Shown: positions 26,443 to 37,633 of the stretch, one piece after another
Position numbering within the stretch: the stretch's first letter is position 1
How the letters are laid out: each line of letters opens with the position of its first letter
Assembly: GCA_020348925.1 (NCBI GenBank)
Contig: CP070758.1
Location: 354,941-418,940 of the forward strand
DNA length: 64,000 nt
Direction: 5' to 3'
From: Gemmatimonadota bacterium
GTDB lineage: Bacteria > JBHIER01 > G020348925
Notes under the pieces: model-generated
What the model was told of the DNA's origin: nothing
What the model saw: only the letters and a program-made list of their open reading frames with translations
Databases searched by the model: none
Program-made: the position numbers and the translations under genes

Positions 26443-27763
26443 GCTCATCGGGAAGCAGGTGCACCATCCCCGCTTCGGCGACGGTGTGATCGAGGGGGTA
26501 CGCTGGCAGGACTCTTTTGTCCAGGTCAGGTTTGGAACGCACCACACCGTCTGGTTACCCTCGGAACAGATGAGGCTTGGAAAGCGGGTGGAGAAACCGC
26601 TTTCCAGAAAGATAAGAAAGCCGGTCAAAATACAATCGAAGGAAAGGCCCGTTCGGCAAAGAAGGATGATCGAGGCCTTCCGTCACGGCATTGTCCCCCA
26701 TAGTGACATCGAAGTATTCACCTTCGGCCGTAAAGCGGAGTTGCAAGAGCTGGAAGGGTGCTTTGATACGGTGAACGAACAGGGCGGCTGTCCCCTCATT
26801 ATTGAAGGCCCGTACGGAGCAGGAAAGACCCATTTTCTCGATTATGTCGAAGCTCTGGCTGTGAAGCGCGGATACGCCGTGGCCAAAGCTGCTTTGGACC
26901 AATGGGAGGTGGCACCGACCCGCCCCCTCCGCGTCTACCGGGAGCTGATGGCCTCTTTTCGTTTTAGGGGGGGCGGATTTCGAGAATTTTTAACCGAGGC
27001 GTCCCGCCTGAAATTGGATCCACCCCACACCTTTCTCACGCCGGCACTGAAAAAAATCCATAAGGGCAAGGCCGATCCTCTTCTGTGGCAATGGATCGCC
27101 GGGGAACGAAATCCCCGATTCTATCTCAACGAATACGGTTCTTACTGGAAGTTACCGGTACTGCTCACTCACTCCACTGCGGCCGACATCTATGCCTTCA
27201 TCCTCAGCGGCATGGGCTGGCTGGCCAAGGGGATCGGGCTCAAAGGGCTCGTCCTCCTCCTCGACGAGGTGGAGGCCACCTTCAGGCTTATGAACGACCG
27301 GGATAAAGCCTTCGGATTCTTAAGGGGCCTCATTCACGTCGCCCTCAACACGAAAGAGTTGACTTCGAAGGAAGAGGGAGAACGCTTCCAGCTCTATCAC
27401 TCAAGGGTGCGCACGACACCCTACATTTACAGAATACCGTCGAACATCCTTCTCATCATCGCCCTCACGCCGGTCTGGTCCGTCGTTTATCAGGAATTGA
27501 AGGAGCTGGTCAAAGACAGGGTTGTAGCCCTGTCGAGCTTCACCTCCGAAGACTACGGCCAGATGTTCGAACAACTGGCTGTTCTCTATCAGTCGGCTTT
27601 TCCCAATATGGATTTTCGGTGTGACCTGGACCATGTCTTTCATACCCTCATAAACTGCAGAGACCGAGGGATCCGCTTCTTTATCAAGGCCTCCGTGGAG
27701 GCCCTTGATCTCCTCAGGCACCATCCCCAGCAAGAGCCCTCCAGTGTATTGAAGTATGAGTAA
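26426..27763 (+). CDS. BrxD-like (DUF2791) P-loop ATPase with N-terminal SH3/Tudor-like barrel, second of two
   Basis: 445 residues. Residues 7-52 (LIGKQVHHPRFGDGVIEGVR, then VQVRFGTHHTVWLP) resemble the small beta-barrel found in CarD/UvrD-tail-like DNA- or protein-binding modules. The ATPase follows: RRMIEAFRHGIVP near 80, Walker A GPYGAGKT at 128-135 with HFLDYVEALAVKRGY, and Walker B GLVLLLDEVE (D280/E281). Strongly reminiscent of BrxD-type proteins. Paralogue of the upstream gene, but too different to be a recent duplication, suggesting a hetero-oligomeric ATPase. Overlaps the helicase gene by 8 bp. Confidence 0.8.
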   Translation: MAVNSKLIGKQVHHPRFGDGVIEGVRWQDSFVQVRFGTHHTVWLPSEQMRLGKRVEKPLSRKIRKPVKIQSKERPVRQRRMIEAFRHGIVPHSDIEVFTFGRKAELQELEGCFDTVNEQGGCPLIIEGPYGAGKTHFLDYVEALAVKRGYAVAKAALDQWEVAPTRPLRVYRELMASFRFRGGGFREFLTEASRLKLDPPHTFLTPALKKIHKGKADPLLWQWIAGERNPRFYLNEYGSYWKLPVLLTHSTAADIYAFILSGMGWLAKGIGLKGLVLLLDEVEATFRLMNDRDKAFGFLRGLIHVALNTKELTSKEEGERFQLYHSRVRTTPYIYRIPSNILLIIALTPVWSVVYQELKELVKDRVVALSSFTSEDYGQMFEQLAVLYQSAFPNMDFRCDLDHVFHTLINCRDRGIRFFIKASVEALDLLRHHPQQEPSSVLKYE

Positions 27764-29780
27764 GCTTGATGGCAATATAAAAAAACAGCTCCGGAAAACG
27801 TGGTTGCCCTTCTTCAGCAGGTTCGGTAAACTTCTGGAAGTCCAGCGACAGTGTATCCCTGAGATCCTTCGGGGAATCAACGTAGTCGTCTGCTCCCCGA
27901 CCGCATCGGGGAAGACGGAGGCAGTCTTAGCGCCTCTTGTGGAAAGGCTTCTGGCCGAAGATTGGGAGGGGCTATGCATCTTGTGGATCTCTCCCACCCG
28001 GGCTTTGGTCAATGATCTCAAGGCCCGGTTCACTCCTCCTCTGAAGAGTTTAGGTGTGAGCTTTGCTCGCAAAACCGGTGACAGACCGGAGTTCGATCCC
28101 TCCTGTCCGGCGTCAGTGCTCATTACGACTCCTGAATCCTTCGACTCTCTCCTCTCCCGTCATCCGGGCGCGTTTCAACAGATCGAAGTCATTGTCCTGG
28201 ATGACATCCATCTGCTCGACGGTACCTACCGCGGAGACCAGGTTCGGGTCCTCCTGAAACGACTCAAGCGGCTTCGCAAAAAGGAGATTCACACCTACGC
28301 CCTCTCGGCGACCATTGCCGATCCTGTTGTCCTCGGTCAACGGTATATGTCCGATTTCAGCGTTGTTGACGTGCCTTCAACGAAGGAGCTCGAATTTTTG
28401 CTCCTGAATGCAAACGAACCTTTTGTGGATGATCTCATACTCGAATTCAAACGACGAGACGTAAGAAAGGTTCTCGTCTTCGTCAACAGCCGGGCTGAGG
28501 CCGAAGCTCTGGTGGCCCGATTTCGGACCCCCCCCTTTCTCCATAAAACGTTCGCTCACCACGGAAGCTTGAGCAAAAGGGAGCGCGAGGAGATCGAGGG
28601 ATTTATGAACATCTCTCCCACGGGCATTTGTATTGCCACAACCACCCTTGAGCTGGGTATAGATATCGGAGACATCGACGCTGTCGTCCTCTACGGCCCC
28701 CCGCATGACGTTCGATCGCTCCTTCAGCGTGTGGGCCGTGGAAATCGAAGACGGCAGGACCGGGCCCTGGCCTTTGGAGTATACAACGACGAATGGGAAA
28801 AACTCCTCTTCGAGGTTCTCTTTCACGAGGCACAGGCAGGGCGATTGGAGTCTGAAATGTACAGTCCTCATCTCTCCGTTGGTGTGCAGCAGATCTTTTC
28901 ATACCTCCACCAAAGAAGGCACGTCGGAACAACGCTGCGCTCTTTAAAGAGCGTCTTGTCCCCCATCGTCCCGGAAGAATCCATCCACCCTCTTTTAAAT
29001 CATCTGATGGATAAAGAGTACGTCGAAACCTCAGGAGATACCATCTTTGCTCCCTCAGACAAACTGCTCCGTCTTTCCCGGCGTGGATTGATCCACTCCA
29101 ACATTGAGAGCAGATCTTCGGAATACACCGTGCTGAACGCAGATGGCGGTGGGCCATTGGGATCCATTCAGATCCTGACACCTTTCTTTCGACTGGGGGG
29201 GAGAACATGGAACGTCGTGAGAATCCAGAAAAATACCGTTTGGGTCAAGCCGGCTCAACAAGGACTGCTCTATGCAGGTCGAGCATTCAAGGGTAAAAAT
29301 ATTTTCTGGGACTTTCGATTGGGTTTGAGATTGAAGGAGCGACTGCACCCTGCTCTTGCGCCGTATGAATACCCCTTTCGAAATGCCAAGGGCGCCCTCT
29401 ACCTTTTTCACCTCAGTGGTCCCATCCACGGGTTTCTCTGGCAAGAAGCGTTACGAAAGTCAAAATTTGAAACCCATGATTCCGAGGGAACGTTTCTCAC
29501 TGTTGAGGGAGTCTCAGAACCTGACCAACTCAAACCGGACAAAGGCCAGCTCCTTCAGGCGATCTTGGACAACACGAAATATCTAAAACGAATCCTGCCT
29601 CTCGGGGCTTATTTCCACCTACTGTCTAAGGATCTCCAGCCCCAGGCAGTCGGTCATGCTCTCAACATCGAGGCTTTTTACGAACATCTTACGAAAATGA
29701 AATTTAAAGAGATTTCAGAGGACGCGTTCAACGCGACTTTGGCACTCTTAGATTATCAGACGGTATCACCGGCTCAGTGA
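27756..29780 (+). CDS. Lhr/BrxHI-like superfamily 2 helicase
   Basis: 674 residues. Motif I is SPTASGKTE (47-55), motif Ia SPTRALVNDL, motif II LDDIH (149-152, replacing the usual DE-H), motif III SAT (184-186), motif V TTTLELGIDIGDID and motif VI QRVGRGNRR (324-332). These are the signature of the Lhr group, which includes BrxHI of type 2 BREX. The remaining 340 residues have a winged-helix-like region then unknown sequence; it is much shorter than full Lhr (about 1500). Overlap with the preceding ATPase gene implies a complex of the cassette products acting on nucleic acid. Confidence 0.88.
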   Translation: MSKLDGNIKKQLRKTWLPFFSRFGKLLEVQRQCIPEILRGINVVVCSPTASGKTEAVLAPLVERLLAEDWEGLCILWISPTRALVNDLKARFTPPLKSLGVSFARKTGDRPEFDPSCPASVLITTPESFDSLLSRHPGAFQQIEVIVLDDIHLLDGTYRGDQVRVLLKRLKRLRKKEIHTYALSATIADPVVLGQRYMSDFSVVDVPSTKELEFLLLNANEPFVDDLILEFKRRDVRKVLVFVNSRAEAEALVARFRTPPFLHKTFAHHGSLSKREREEIEGFMNISPTGICIATTTLELGIDIGDIDAVVLYGPPHDVRSLLQRVGRGNRRRQDRALAFGVYNDEWEKLLFEVLFHEAQAGRLESEMYSPHLSVGVQQIFSYLHQRRHVGTTLRSLKSVLSPIVPEESIHPLLNHLMDKEYVETSGDTIFAPSDKLLRLSRRGLIHSNIESRSSEYTVLNADGGGPLGSIQILTPFFRLGGRTWNVVRIQKNTVWVKPAQQGLLYAGRAFKGKNIFWDFRLGLRLKERLHPALAPYEYPFRNAKGALYLFHLSGPIHGFLWQEALRKSKFETHDSEGTFLTVEGVSEPDQLKPDKGQLLQAILDNTKYLKRILPLGAYFHLLSKDLQPQAVGHALNIEAFYEHLTKMKFKEISEDAFNATLALLDYQTVSPAQ

Positions 29781-30014
29781 TGATGTATTGGCTTTCGTCC
29801 ACGAGCCATAGCCGCTTTCTGCTGCTCCCACAACGTTAAGTCATTCATCACGGTCACCGAAAAAAGTGAACAGGCGCGAAAAGCTTCGGCTGAAATATCG
29901 CTAGAACAATCGGGAACGGTAATCTTTGGACTCGTGCAAGGAACATAACCAAGGTTTCAGGACGCGGTCAGCTTCGCCTGCGACATGAACGACCGTGTCG
30001 CTGGAAAAGGCCAT
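29774..30014 (-). pseudogene. Frameshifted minus-strand gene remnant
   Basis: Reading the minus strand from the ATG at 30014 gives MAFSSDTVVHVAGEADRVLK and so on to a TAG near 29900. A +1 shift near 29920 opens a second frame with ITVPDCSSDISAEAFRACS, continuing to WEQQKAAMARGRKPIHHH and a stop at 29774-29776, overlapping the helicase 3' end. The protein-like text on both sides of the shift suggests a decayed gene. Family not recognised. The rest of the gap up to 30184 shows nothing else. Confidence 0.4.
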
Positions 30015-30184
30015 GATGCATCAATCGAGATTTTATGAAAGCGATTTTCGAAAGTTTGAAATAGAATTTCGCTTCTTATTCGAGGGTTGATCAATAAGGC
30101 GGTGAAGGGGGACCAGGTATCAGGCTAAGGAGATTGTTTCGCTCCTTTCACTCATTCGCACTGACAAATAATCATGAAAAGTGG

Positions 30185-30670
30185 TTACAGTGCCTCCAAC
30201 ATCTTATGAGAGATCACCTCCCCGTAGGAAATGATCTTTGAGTTGAAGCAGTTGATGGCGTTACAGATTCCGATGGAGTGCTGCATGCTGGCCTCCGTAT
30301 CGAGGAAGATCGCCTTGATCTCCCCTTTACCGCAGGTGCATTGGTCGATAGTCGGAAATTCGACATCGCACTCCGGACACAGAATGGCATTGACGTCACC
30401 CGAGGTCACATCCACACCGATTTCGACACGCGTATATTCTCCGTAAACCGGGCTGAGCACGATCTCACCCTCCTCGCTGTTGGCTTTTCTGATCTTGTGT
30501 CGTATCCCAGGATGACCGTTGAATTTCACGTGTCCATCCATAAGATTATGACCCTTCGGGCAGAAGCATTCCTTCACAACAAGAACTTTTTTCTTCTGTT
30601 CTTCCTCGAGAATTTGCTTCGGGTCCGGGATTATGAGAAAGCCCTTTTTGTCAAACCTACTCTCCGTCAT
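30185..30670 (-). CDS. Zinc-ribbon-type protein of unknown function downstream of gyrA
   Basis: 161 residues from the ATG at 30670, with GGAGGTGG just before it; the frame is open further but that start is inside gyrA. Three Cys-containing sites are seen: CFCPKGH near residue 40, CPECD near 105 and CTCGKG near 115, consistent with zinc binding. The C-terminal part (FLDTEASMQHSIGICNAINC) looks like a regulatory fold. The gene overlaps the gyrA stop by 14 bp, so it is the last gene of the gyrB-gyrA unit. No family name can be given. Confidence 0.75.
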   Translation of the reverse strand: MTESRFDKKGFLIIPDPKQILEEEQKKKVLVVKECFCPKGHNLMDGHVKFNGHPGIRHKIRKANSEEGEIVLSPVYGEYTRVEIGVDVTSGDVNAILCPECDVEFPTIDQCTCGKGEIKAIFLDTEASMQHSIGICNAINCFNSKIISYGEVISHKMLEAL

Positions 30671-33128
30671 GGACCACCTCCACATATGGGGTATTGTTTC
30701 CCTCATCTCTGATCATGAGTCGGGCTACATCTATAACCTTGTCACCTTTATCGAGCCTGATGAGTTTCACGCCCTGGGTATTCCTACCGATGGTCTTAAT
30801 ACCGATGATGGGCAGACGAATGACGACACCTTTCACCGTAATGATCATAAGTTCGTCGTCATCGACGACCTCCTTGATGGTCACCATCTTTCCGTTCCGT
30901 TGGCTGGTGCGAATCGTGATGACGCCCATGCCCGCCCTGTGCTTGACCGGATAATCCATCATTGAGGTTCTCTTCCCATATCCGTTTTCCGTCACCACAA
31001 GGAGGGTTCCCTCGCGTTGAACCACCACCATGCCCACCACCTCGTCGCCTTTGCGCAGTTTCACTCCCTTGACTCCTTGGGCGGTCCGGCCCATATCACG
31101 GACCTCGCTTTCATTGAAACGAATCGCCTGGCCATCCCGTGTTCCGAGAATAATATCCTGGGAACCGTTCGTCAGCTTCGCTTCGATCAGTTGGTCTTCC
31201 TCCACAATATTGATGGCATTGATTCCACCTCGACGCGGGCGGCTGTAAGCCATGAGGTTTGTTTTTTTGACAAGACCGCCCTCGGTCGCCATAACGATAT
31301 AGTGGCTCTCATCGAACTCCTTGACCGACATGATGGCCGCCACTTTCTCGCCTGATTCCATCTGCAAGAGATTAACAATTGCTTTGCCTTTGGCCAGACG
31401 TCCCCCTTGGGGAATTTCATGAACTTTGAGCCAATAGCAGCGCCCTTTATCGGAAAAGCAGAGTATATAGGCGTGGGTTGAAGCGATGAAGAGATGCTCA
31501 ATAAAATCCTCCTCCTTCGTGCCCGCTCCTGTGACTCCTCTTCCTCCTCGTCGCTGTCGTCTGTAGGTCGTAATGGGACATCGTTTGATATATCCGGCAT
31601 GAGAAATGGTGATAACCATCTCCTCTTCGGCAATGAGATCCTCAATGGAGAATTCGCCCACTTCAGCAAGAATTTCCGTCCGCCTCTCGTCAGCGAATTT
31701 GTTCTTCAGCTCTATCAATTCACTTTTAACTATATCGAGCTGCATTGCACGACTTTCTAAAACCGCCTTGAAATGAGCGATCTTTTTTATAAGGTCCAGA
31801 TATTCACTCTCGATCTTCTCCCGCTCCAGTCCGGTTAAACGCTGCAACCTCATATCCAATATAGCTTGGGCCTGGACTTCACTTAGTGAAAACTGTCTCA
31901 TCAATCCATTTTTAGCCGTCTCCGGGGTTTTTGATTTCTTGATGAGGGCAATAACGGCATCAATATGGTCAAGGGCTATCTTCAAACCCTCTAAAATGTG
32001 TGCCCTCTTTTCAGCCTTCGACAGATCGAACTTTGTTCTTCTGACTATCACCTCATGGCGATGATCAATGAAACATTGCAGGAGGTCTTTGAGATTGAGA
32101 ACTCTGGGTTGACTGTCCACCAAGGCCAACAGAATGATCCCAAAGGTTGACTGCATCTGGGTATGTTTATAGAGTTGATTGAGAATCACCTCCGCCTGTG
32201 CGTCCCTCTTCAGCTCCAGAACGATGCGCATGCCATCCCGATCCGACTCATCCCTCAAGTCACTGATGTCCGTTATCCTCTTTTCCCGAATGAGTTCAGC
32301 TATTTTTTCAATGAGATTCGTCTTGTTGACCATGAAGGGAATTTCTGTAATAACAATATTCTCGCGCCCGGTTTTCAAAGTTTCGGTACTAGCCCTCGCT
32401 CTCAACAGAAGGCGGCCTCTCCCTGTTCGATACGCATCGGCTATTCCGCTCCTTCCAAAGATCAGACCCCCGGTGGGGAAGTCCGGTCCCTGGATATATT
32501 CCATAAGTTCCTCGATGCTCATATCGGCATTTTCAATCAAAGCAACCAAACCGTCGATCACCTCAGCCAGATTGTGGGGTGGGATGTTGGTGGCCATGCC
32601 GACAGCGATGCCAGAAGACCCGTTACAGATAAGATTGGGGAATTTCCCCGGAAGAATTGTCGGCTCTTGCCTCGTCTCATCATAATTGGGTTGAAAATTA
32701 ACCGTCTCCTTCTCCAGATCAGACAGCATCTCCATGGCGGCTTGATTCAGGCGAGCCTCCGTGTACCTCATGGCTGCCGGGGGATCTCCGTCAATCGAGC
32801 CGAAGTTACCCTGCCCTTCGACCAAGGGATAACGCATATTAAAATCCTGGGCCAATCGGACAAGGGTCGGGTAGACCACCTGTTCACCATGAGGATGGTA
32901 ATTTCCCGAGGTATCGCCCGCAATTTTTGCGCACTTGCGATGCGGACGACCCGGACTCAAATTGAGATCATTCATAGCCACTAGGATGCGCCTTTGTGAT
33001 GGTTTCAGCCCATCACGAACATCCGGCAGGGCTCTGGAGACGATGACGCTCATGGAGTAGTCTATATAAGAGTTTCTCATCTCCTCTTCGATATAAATAG
33101 GAATGACGTTCTCACGACGAATGGCCAT
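30657..33128 (-). CDS. gyrA: DNA gyrase subunit A
   Basis: 823 residues, the normal length. Catalytic Tyr122 lies in AAMRYTEARL; the breakage-reunion domain and beta-propeller (GxxRRxGRG-like box RRQRRGGRGVTGAG) are complete. With GyrB it introduces negative supercoils. The quinolone-contact region reads HPHGEQVVYP, i.e. Glu82, Gln83 and Pro87 (E. coli numbering, no gaps) instead of Asp/Ser/Asp. Together with GyrB it lies in a minus-strand operon starting at the DciA-like gene; the RBS overlaps the intergenic gap of 45 bp after gyrB. Confidence 0.98.
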   Translation of the reverse strand: MAIRRENVIPIYIEEEMRNSYIDYSMSVIVSRALPDVRDGLKPSQRRILVAMNDLNLSPGRPHRKCAKIAGDTSGNYHPHGEQVVYPTLVRLAQDFNMRYPLVEGQGNFGSIDGDPPAAMRYTEARLNQAAMEMLSDLEKETVNFQPNYDETRQEPTILPGKFPNLICNGSSGIAVGMATNIPPHNLAEVIDGLVALIENADMSIEELMEYIQGPDFPTGGLIFGRSGIADAYRTGRGRLLLRARASTETLKTGRENIVITEIPFMVNKTNLIEKIAELIREKRITDISDLRDESDRDGMRIVLELKRDAQAEVILNQLYKHTQMQSTFGIILLALVDSQPRVLNLKDLLQCFIDHRHEVIVRRTKFDLSKAEKRAHILEGLKIALDHIDAVIALIKKSKTPETAKNGLMRQFSLSEVQAQAILDMRLQRLTGLEREKIESEYLDLIKKIAHFKAVLESRAMQLDIVKSELIELKNKFADERRTEILAEVGEFSIEDLIAEEEMVITISHAGYIKRCPITTYRRQRRGGRGVTGAGTKEEDFIEHLFIASTHAYILCFSDKGRCYWLKVHEIPQGGRLAKGKAIVNLLQMESGEKVAAIMSVKEFDESHYIVMATEGGLVKKTNLMAYSRPRRGGINAINIVEEDQLIEAKLTNGSQDIILGTRDGQAIRFNESEVRDMGRTAQGVKGVKLRKGDEVVGMVVVQREGTLLVVTENGYGKRTSMMDYPVKHRAGMGVITIRTSQRNGKMVTIKEVVDDDELMIITVKGVVIRLPIIGIKTIGRNTQGVKLIRLDKGDKVIDVARLMIRDEGNNTPYVEVVHDGE

Positions 33129-33173
33129 TCTTCAATTTTCTCCTTCTCATACGATAGAGTTTACATTGTCTTG

Positions 33174-35392
<2,219 letters not shown>

Positions 35393-35650
35393 GAGAACCT
35401 CCCTCATTTTTACGCTGAAACGGCTTTTATTGCCAGAACACCTGTAGCATTTCTTCGTTCTTGCATTCTGTGAAAAGCATCCGAGTCATAAGGTTTAAAT
35501 TCTCTTTTTCGTCTTTGCTTTATACTTTTTTTGTACTCTGTCTCTCAGAGATACCACACGGCGATTCTGAAACTCCAAATACACATGTGCTCTTCATCTT
35601 TGAATGAATTGTATCCACGTATTGTACTCTGAAATAAGGTTCTCCTTGAG

Positions 35651-35836
35651 TTATCCTATTTTACTTTTGTTTTGATTAGGAATTGAATTTGACGAGCATA
35701 GAGACTGTTTCTTTTCAAAGAGATTTATTTTGCCCTGAATGTTATTCTCAAAAAGATGGTTCTCCTCGTCATGAAACGCGAAATCTATTTCTCTACCCTT
35801 TCTCTCATTCTTCAAATACAGTGATTTGAGAATCAA
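35651..35836 (-). pseudogene. recF: recF remnant (N-terminal fragment)
   Basis: A 61-codon frame starts at the ATG at 35836. It opens MILKSLYLKNERKGREIDF, followed by FHDEENHLFENNIQGKINLFE. This lines up with the start of RecF, normally LKSLYLKNFR..., a GxNGQGKTNLLEA Walker A motif. The Gly of the P-loop is replaced (ENNIQGKIN), and the frame soon ends. Only about 470 bp lie between dnaN and the DciA gene, too little for the usual 1.1 kb recF. So most of the gene is deleted; the remaining AT-rich 35408-35650 has no intact frame. Confidence 0.8.
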
Positions 35837-35877
35837 ATATTCGTACTCCTTCTATGTACCATCAATATGTATTCTTT

Positions 35878-36990
35878 TTAATTTAGACGAAGAGGCATGA
35901 TAAGACAAAGATAGTCTTCATGCTCCTTCTGCTCTGAGGGGTATATAATTCCAGCTGTTGTCGGTGTGCTCAATTCGAATTTGACTTCTTCGCTCTCAAT
36001 GTGCGATAATATTTCCAACAAATATTGAGCATTGTATCCTACATCCATGGGTTCTCCGTTATACTCGGCATCTATTTCCTCGTTCGCCTCACCACCGATT
36101 TCTTGATCCAAAGCCGAAAGAATAATCTTATCTTTATTAAGAGAGAATTTTACCTGGTGCGTAATTGCATTTGATAAGATCGAAACTCTTTTAACTGAGG
36201 ATGAGAGAATATCTCTATTTACTTTGAGTATCTTGTCGTTATCTGATGGAATAACCCGCTCGTAATTTGGATATGTTTCTGCAATGAGCCTGGAAAAGAT
36301 TCGCGTTCTACCGAGTTCGAACAGTACATGGTTATCTCCTATTATGATTTTTTCCAATTCATCCTCCTCGCTTCGAAATCGGTTCAAACAATTAAGGGCT
36401 TTTGCAGGGATAATTACTTCTTTTTCTGTTTCTCTTTTTATTTTTTCAGTATTTACAATTTTGGCTAAACGATGTCCATCGGTTGCTACCATTCGCATCT
36501 CATCTTTTTTTATGTGCCATAAAACACCGTTTAGAGCCGGCCTTGTTTCATCAGTAGAATATGCAAACACGCTTTTTTCAATCATTCTATGAAGCAGAGA
36601 ACCATCAACTTTGATCTCTGTGCCTTCAATATTTTGAGGAATATCGGGAAATTCGTCCTTTCGGAAGCCCAAAATTTTATATGTGCCAAGAGGGCTCGTT
36701 ATTCTCATCTGTTCTTTTTCAAGATTGAATTCTAAGGTTTTATCAGGAAGCTCTCGTATCACTTCAGCAACTTTTTTTGCTGGTAGAGTTATTTCTCCTT
36801 CTGTTTTTGTCCGAACAGGTATATGGGTTATAATGGAAACATCAAGATCTGTGGCAGAAATTGATAATTCATTTTCACCGTTTTGAAAAGCGGCATTTGA
36901 GAGAATAGGCAATGTGGATTTTGATGGAATAATACTAAGGATCGCCTGCAGACCTTTTAAAATTTCACTCTGTTTGACATTGAAATTCAT
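35878..36990 (-). CDS. dnaN: DNA polymerase III beta sliding clamp
   Basis: 370 residues from the ATG at 36990 with GGAGTG just upstream; an extra in-frame ATG at 37002 is inside that ribosome site. Three beta-clamp domains are seen: MNFNVKQSEILKGLQAILSI, TLPILSNAAF, and the final PTTAGIIYPSE plus EDYLCLIMPLRL, with the C-terminal MPLRL hallmark. It confers processivity on the replicase and docks partner proteins. It follows dnaA after a 640-bp AT-rich gap. Confidence 0.97.
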   Translation of the reverse strand: MNFNVKQSEILKGLQAILSIIPSKSTLPILSNAAFQNGENELSISATDLDVSIITHIPVRTKTEGEITLPAKKVAEVIRELPDKTLEFNLEKEQMRITSPLGTYKILGFRKDEFPDIPQNIEGTEIKVDGSLLHRMIEKSVFAYSTDETRPALNGVLWHIKKDEMRMVATDGHRLAKIVNTEKIKRETEKEVIIPAKALNCLNRFRSEEDELEKIIIGDNHVLFELGRTRIFSRLIAETYPNYERVIPSDNDKILKVNRDILSSSVKRVSILSNAITHQVKFSLNKDKIILSALDQEIGGEANEEIDAEYNGEPMDVGYNAQYLLEILSHIESEEVKFELSTPTTAGIIYPSEQKEHEDYLCLIMPLRLN

Positions 36991-37633
36991 TTTACACTCC
37001 ATGCGCTAAGGTTCTAAAAAAGAATAATTAAAGTGCTTTTAAAATAAACAATTTTTCGTCTTATTGCAAGGAAAAAGTTTGTCCGCGGTAGTGACGTTAC
37101 AACAATATAATTATTTATTTTTATTGTAGATACATTGTCGGTGTAAGTTTCAAATATTTAGAAACGTTACCTTTGCATTGACCTATTTTGAGAATGATAA
37201 AACATACAAGACTATAAGTAATATAATTAAGTTATATTAAATTATATGGATACGGGAGATTGCTTAGGTGTCTGTCTCATAAATATAACATTGTTACATT
37301 ATTCCATAGGTACCATCATTTCATGAAGCGAGATTTCTCTCTTCGTTTTAGAAGTTTTTAATAATTTTAATGGTTGTTGGTGTTGGTACATAATTAGAGA
37401 ACAATATTATTAATAGTTCTATTTGTAATTTATATATTGTAGTAGTAGTAGAGGCTGTTCTTTTGTGCATAAGATTTGTTCCATTCTTCCTGAATGGATA
37501 CGCTGTTTAGGTTTAATAGGGGAGTGAAGCTGTGCATAATTGTGTGGAAAATCTCAAGAGTTAACATTTCTTCTGGATGATTATACAAGGTGAAAGTTAT
37601 GGACATTTTTTTCACATGTTTTGTACCCGCTTT
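36991..37633. other. AT-rich gap between dnaA and dnaN, downstream half of a probable bipartite oriC
   Basis: This 640-bp gap holds no gene. DnaA-box-like sequences: TGTGCATAA at 37464-37472 and 37531-37539 (inverse of TTATGCACA), TGTGGAAAA at 37543-37551 and TTATGGACA at 37597-37605. An AT-rich stretch lies around 37200-37250 (AAGTAATATAATTAAG) and could be the unwinding element. A short GTAGTAGTAG run is at 37440-37450. Confidence 0.6.

Noticed and set aside
24265-29780. Calling the cassette a complete BREX or Shango system
   Set aside because: No PglX, PglZ, PglW or BrxA/B genes, and the first gene has no TerB signature.
35408-35650. Intact C-terminal recF gene
   Set aside because: No open frame of useful length; only scattered RecF-like residues, below what I would call.
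37430-37460. GTAGTAGTAG run as a CRISPR or iteron
   Set aside because: Only three to four 3-bp units; no spacers or longer repeat.
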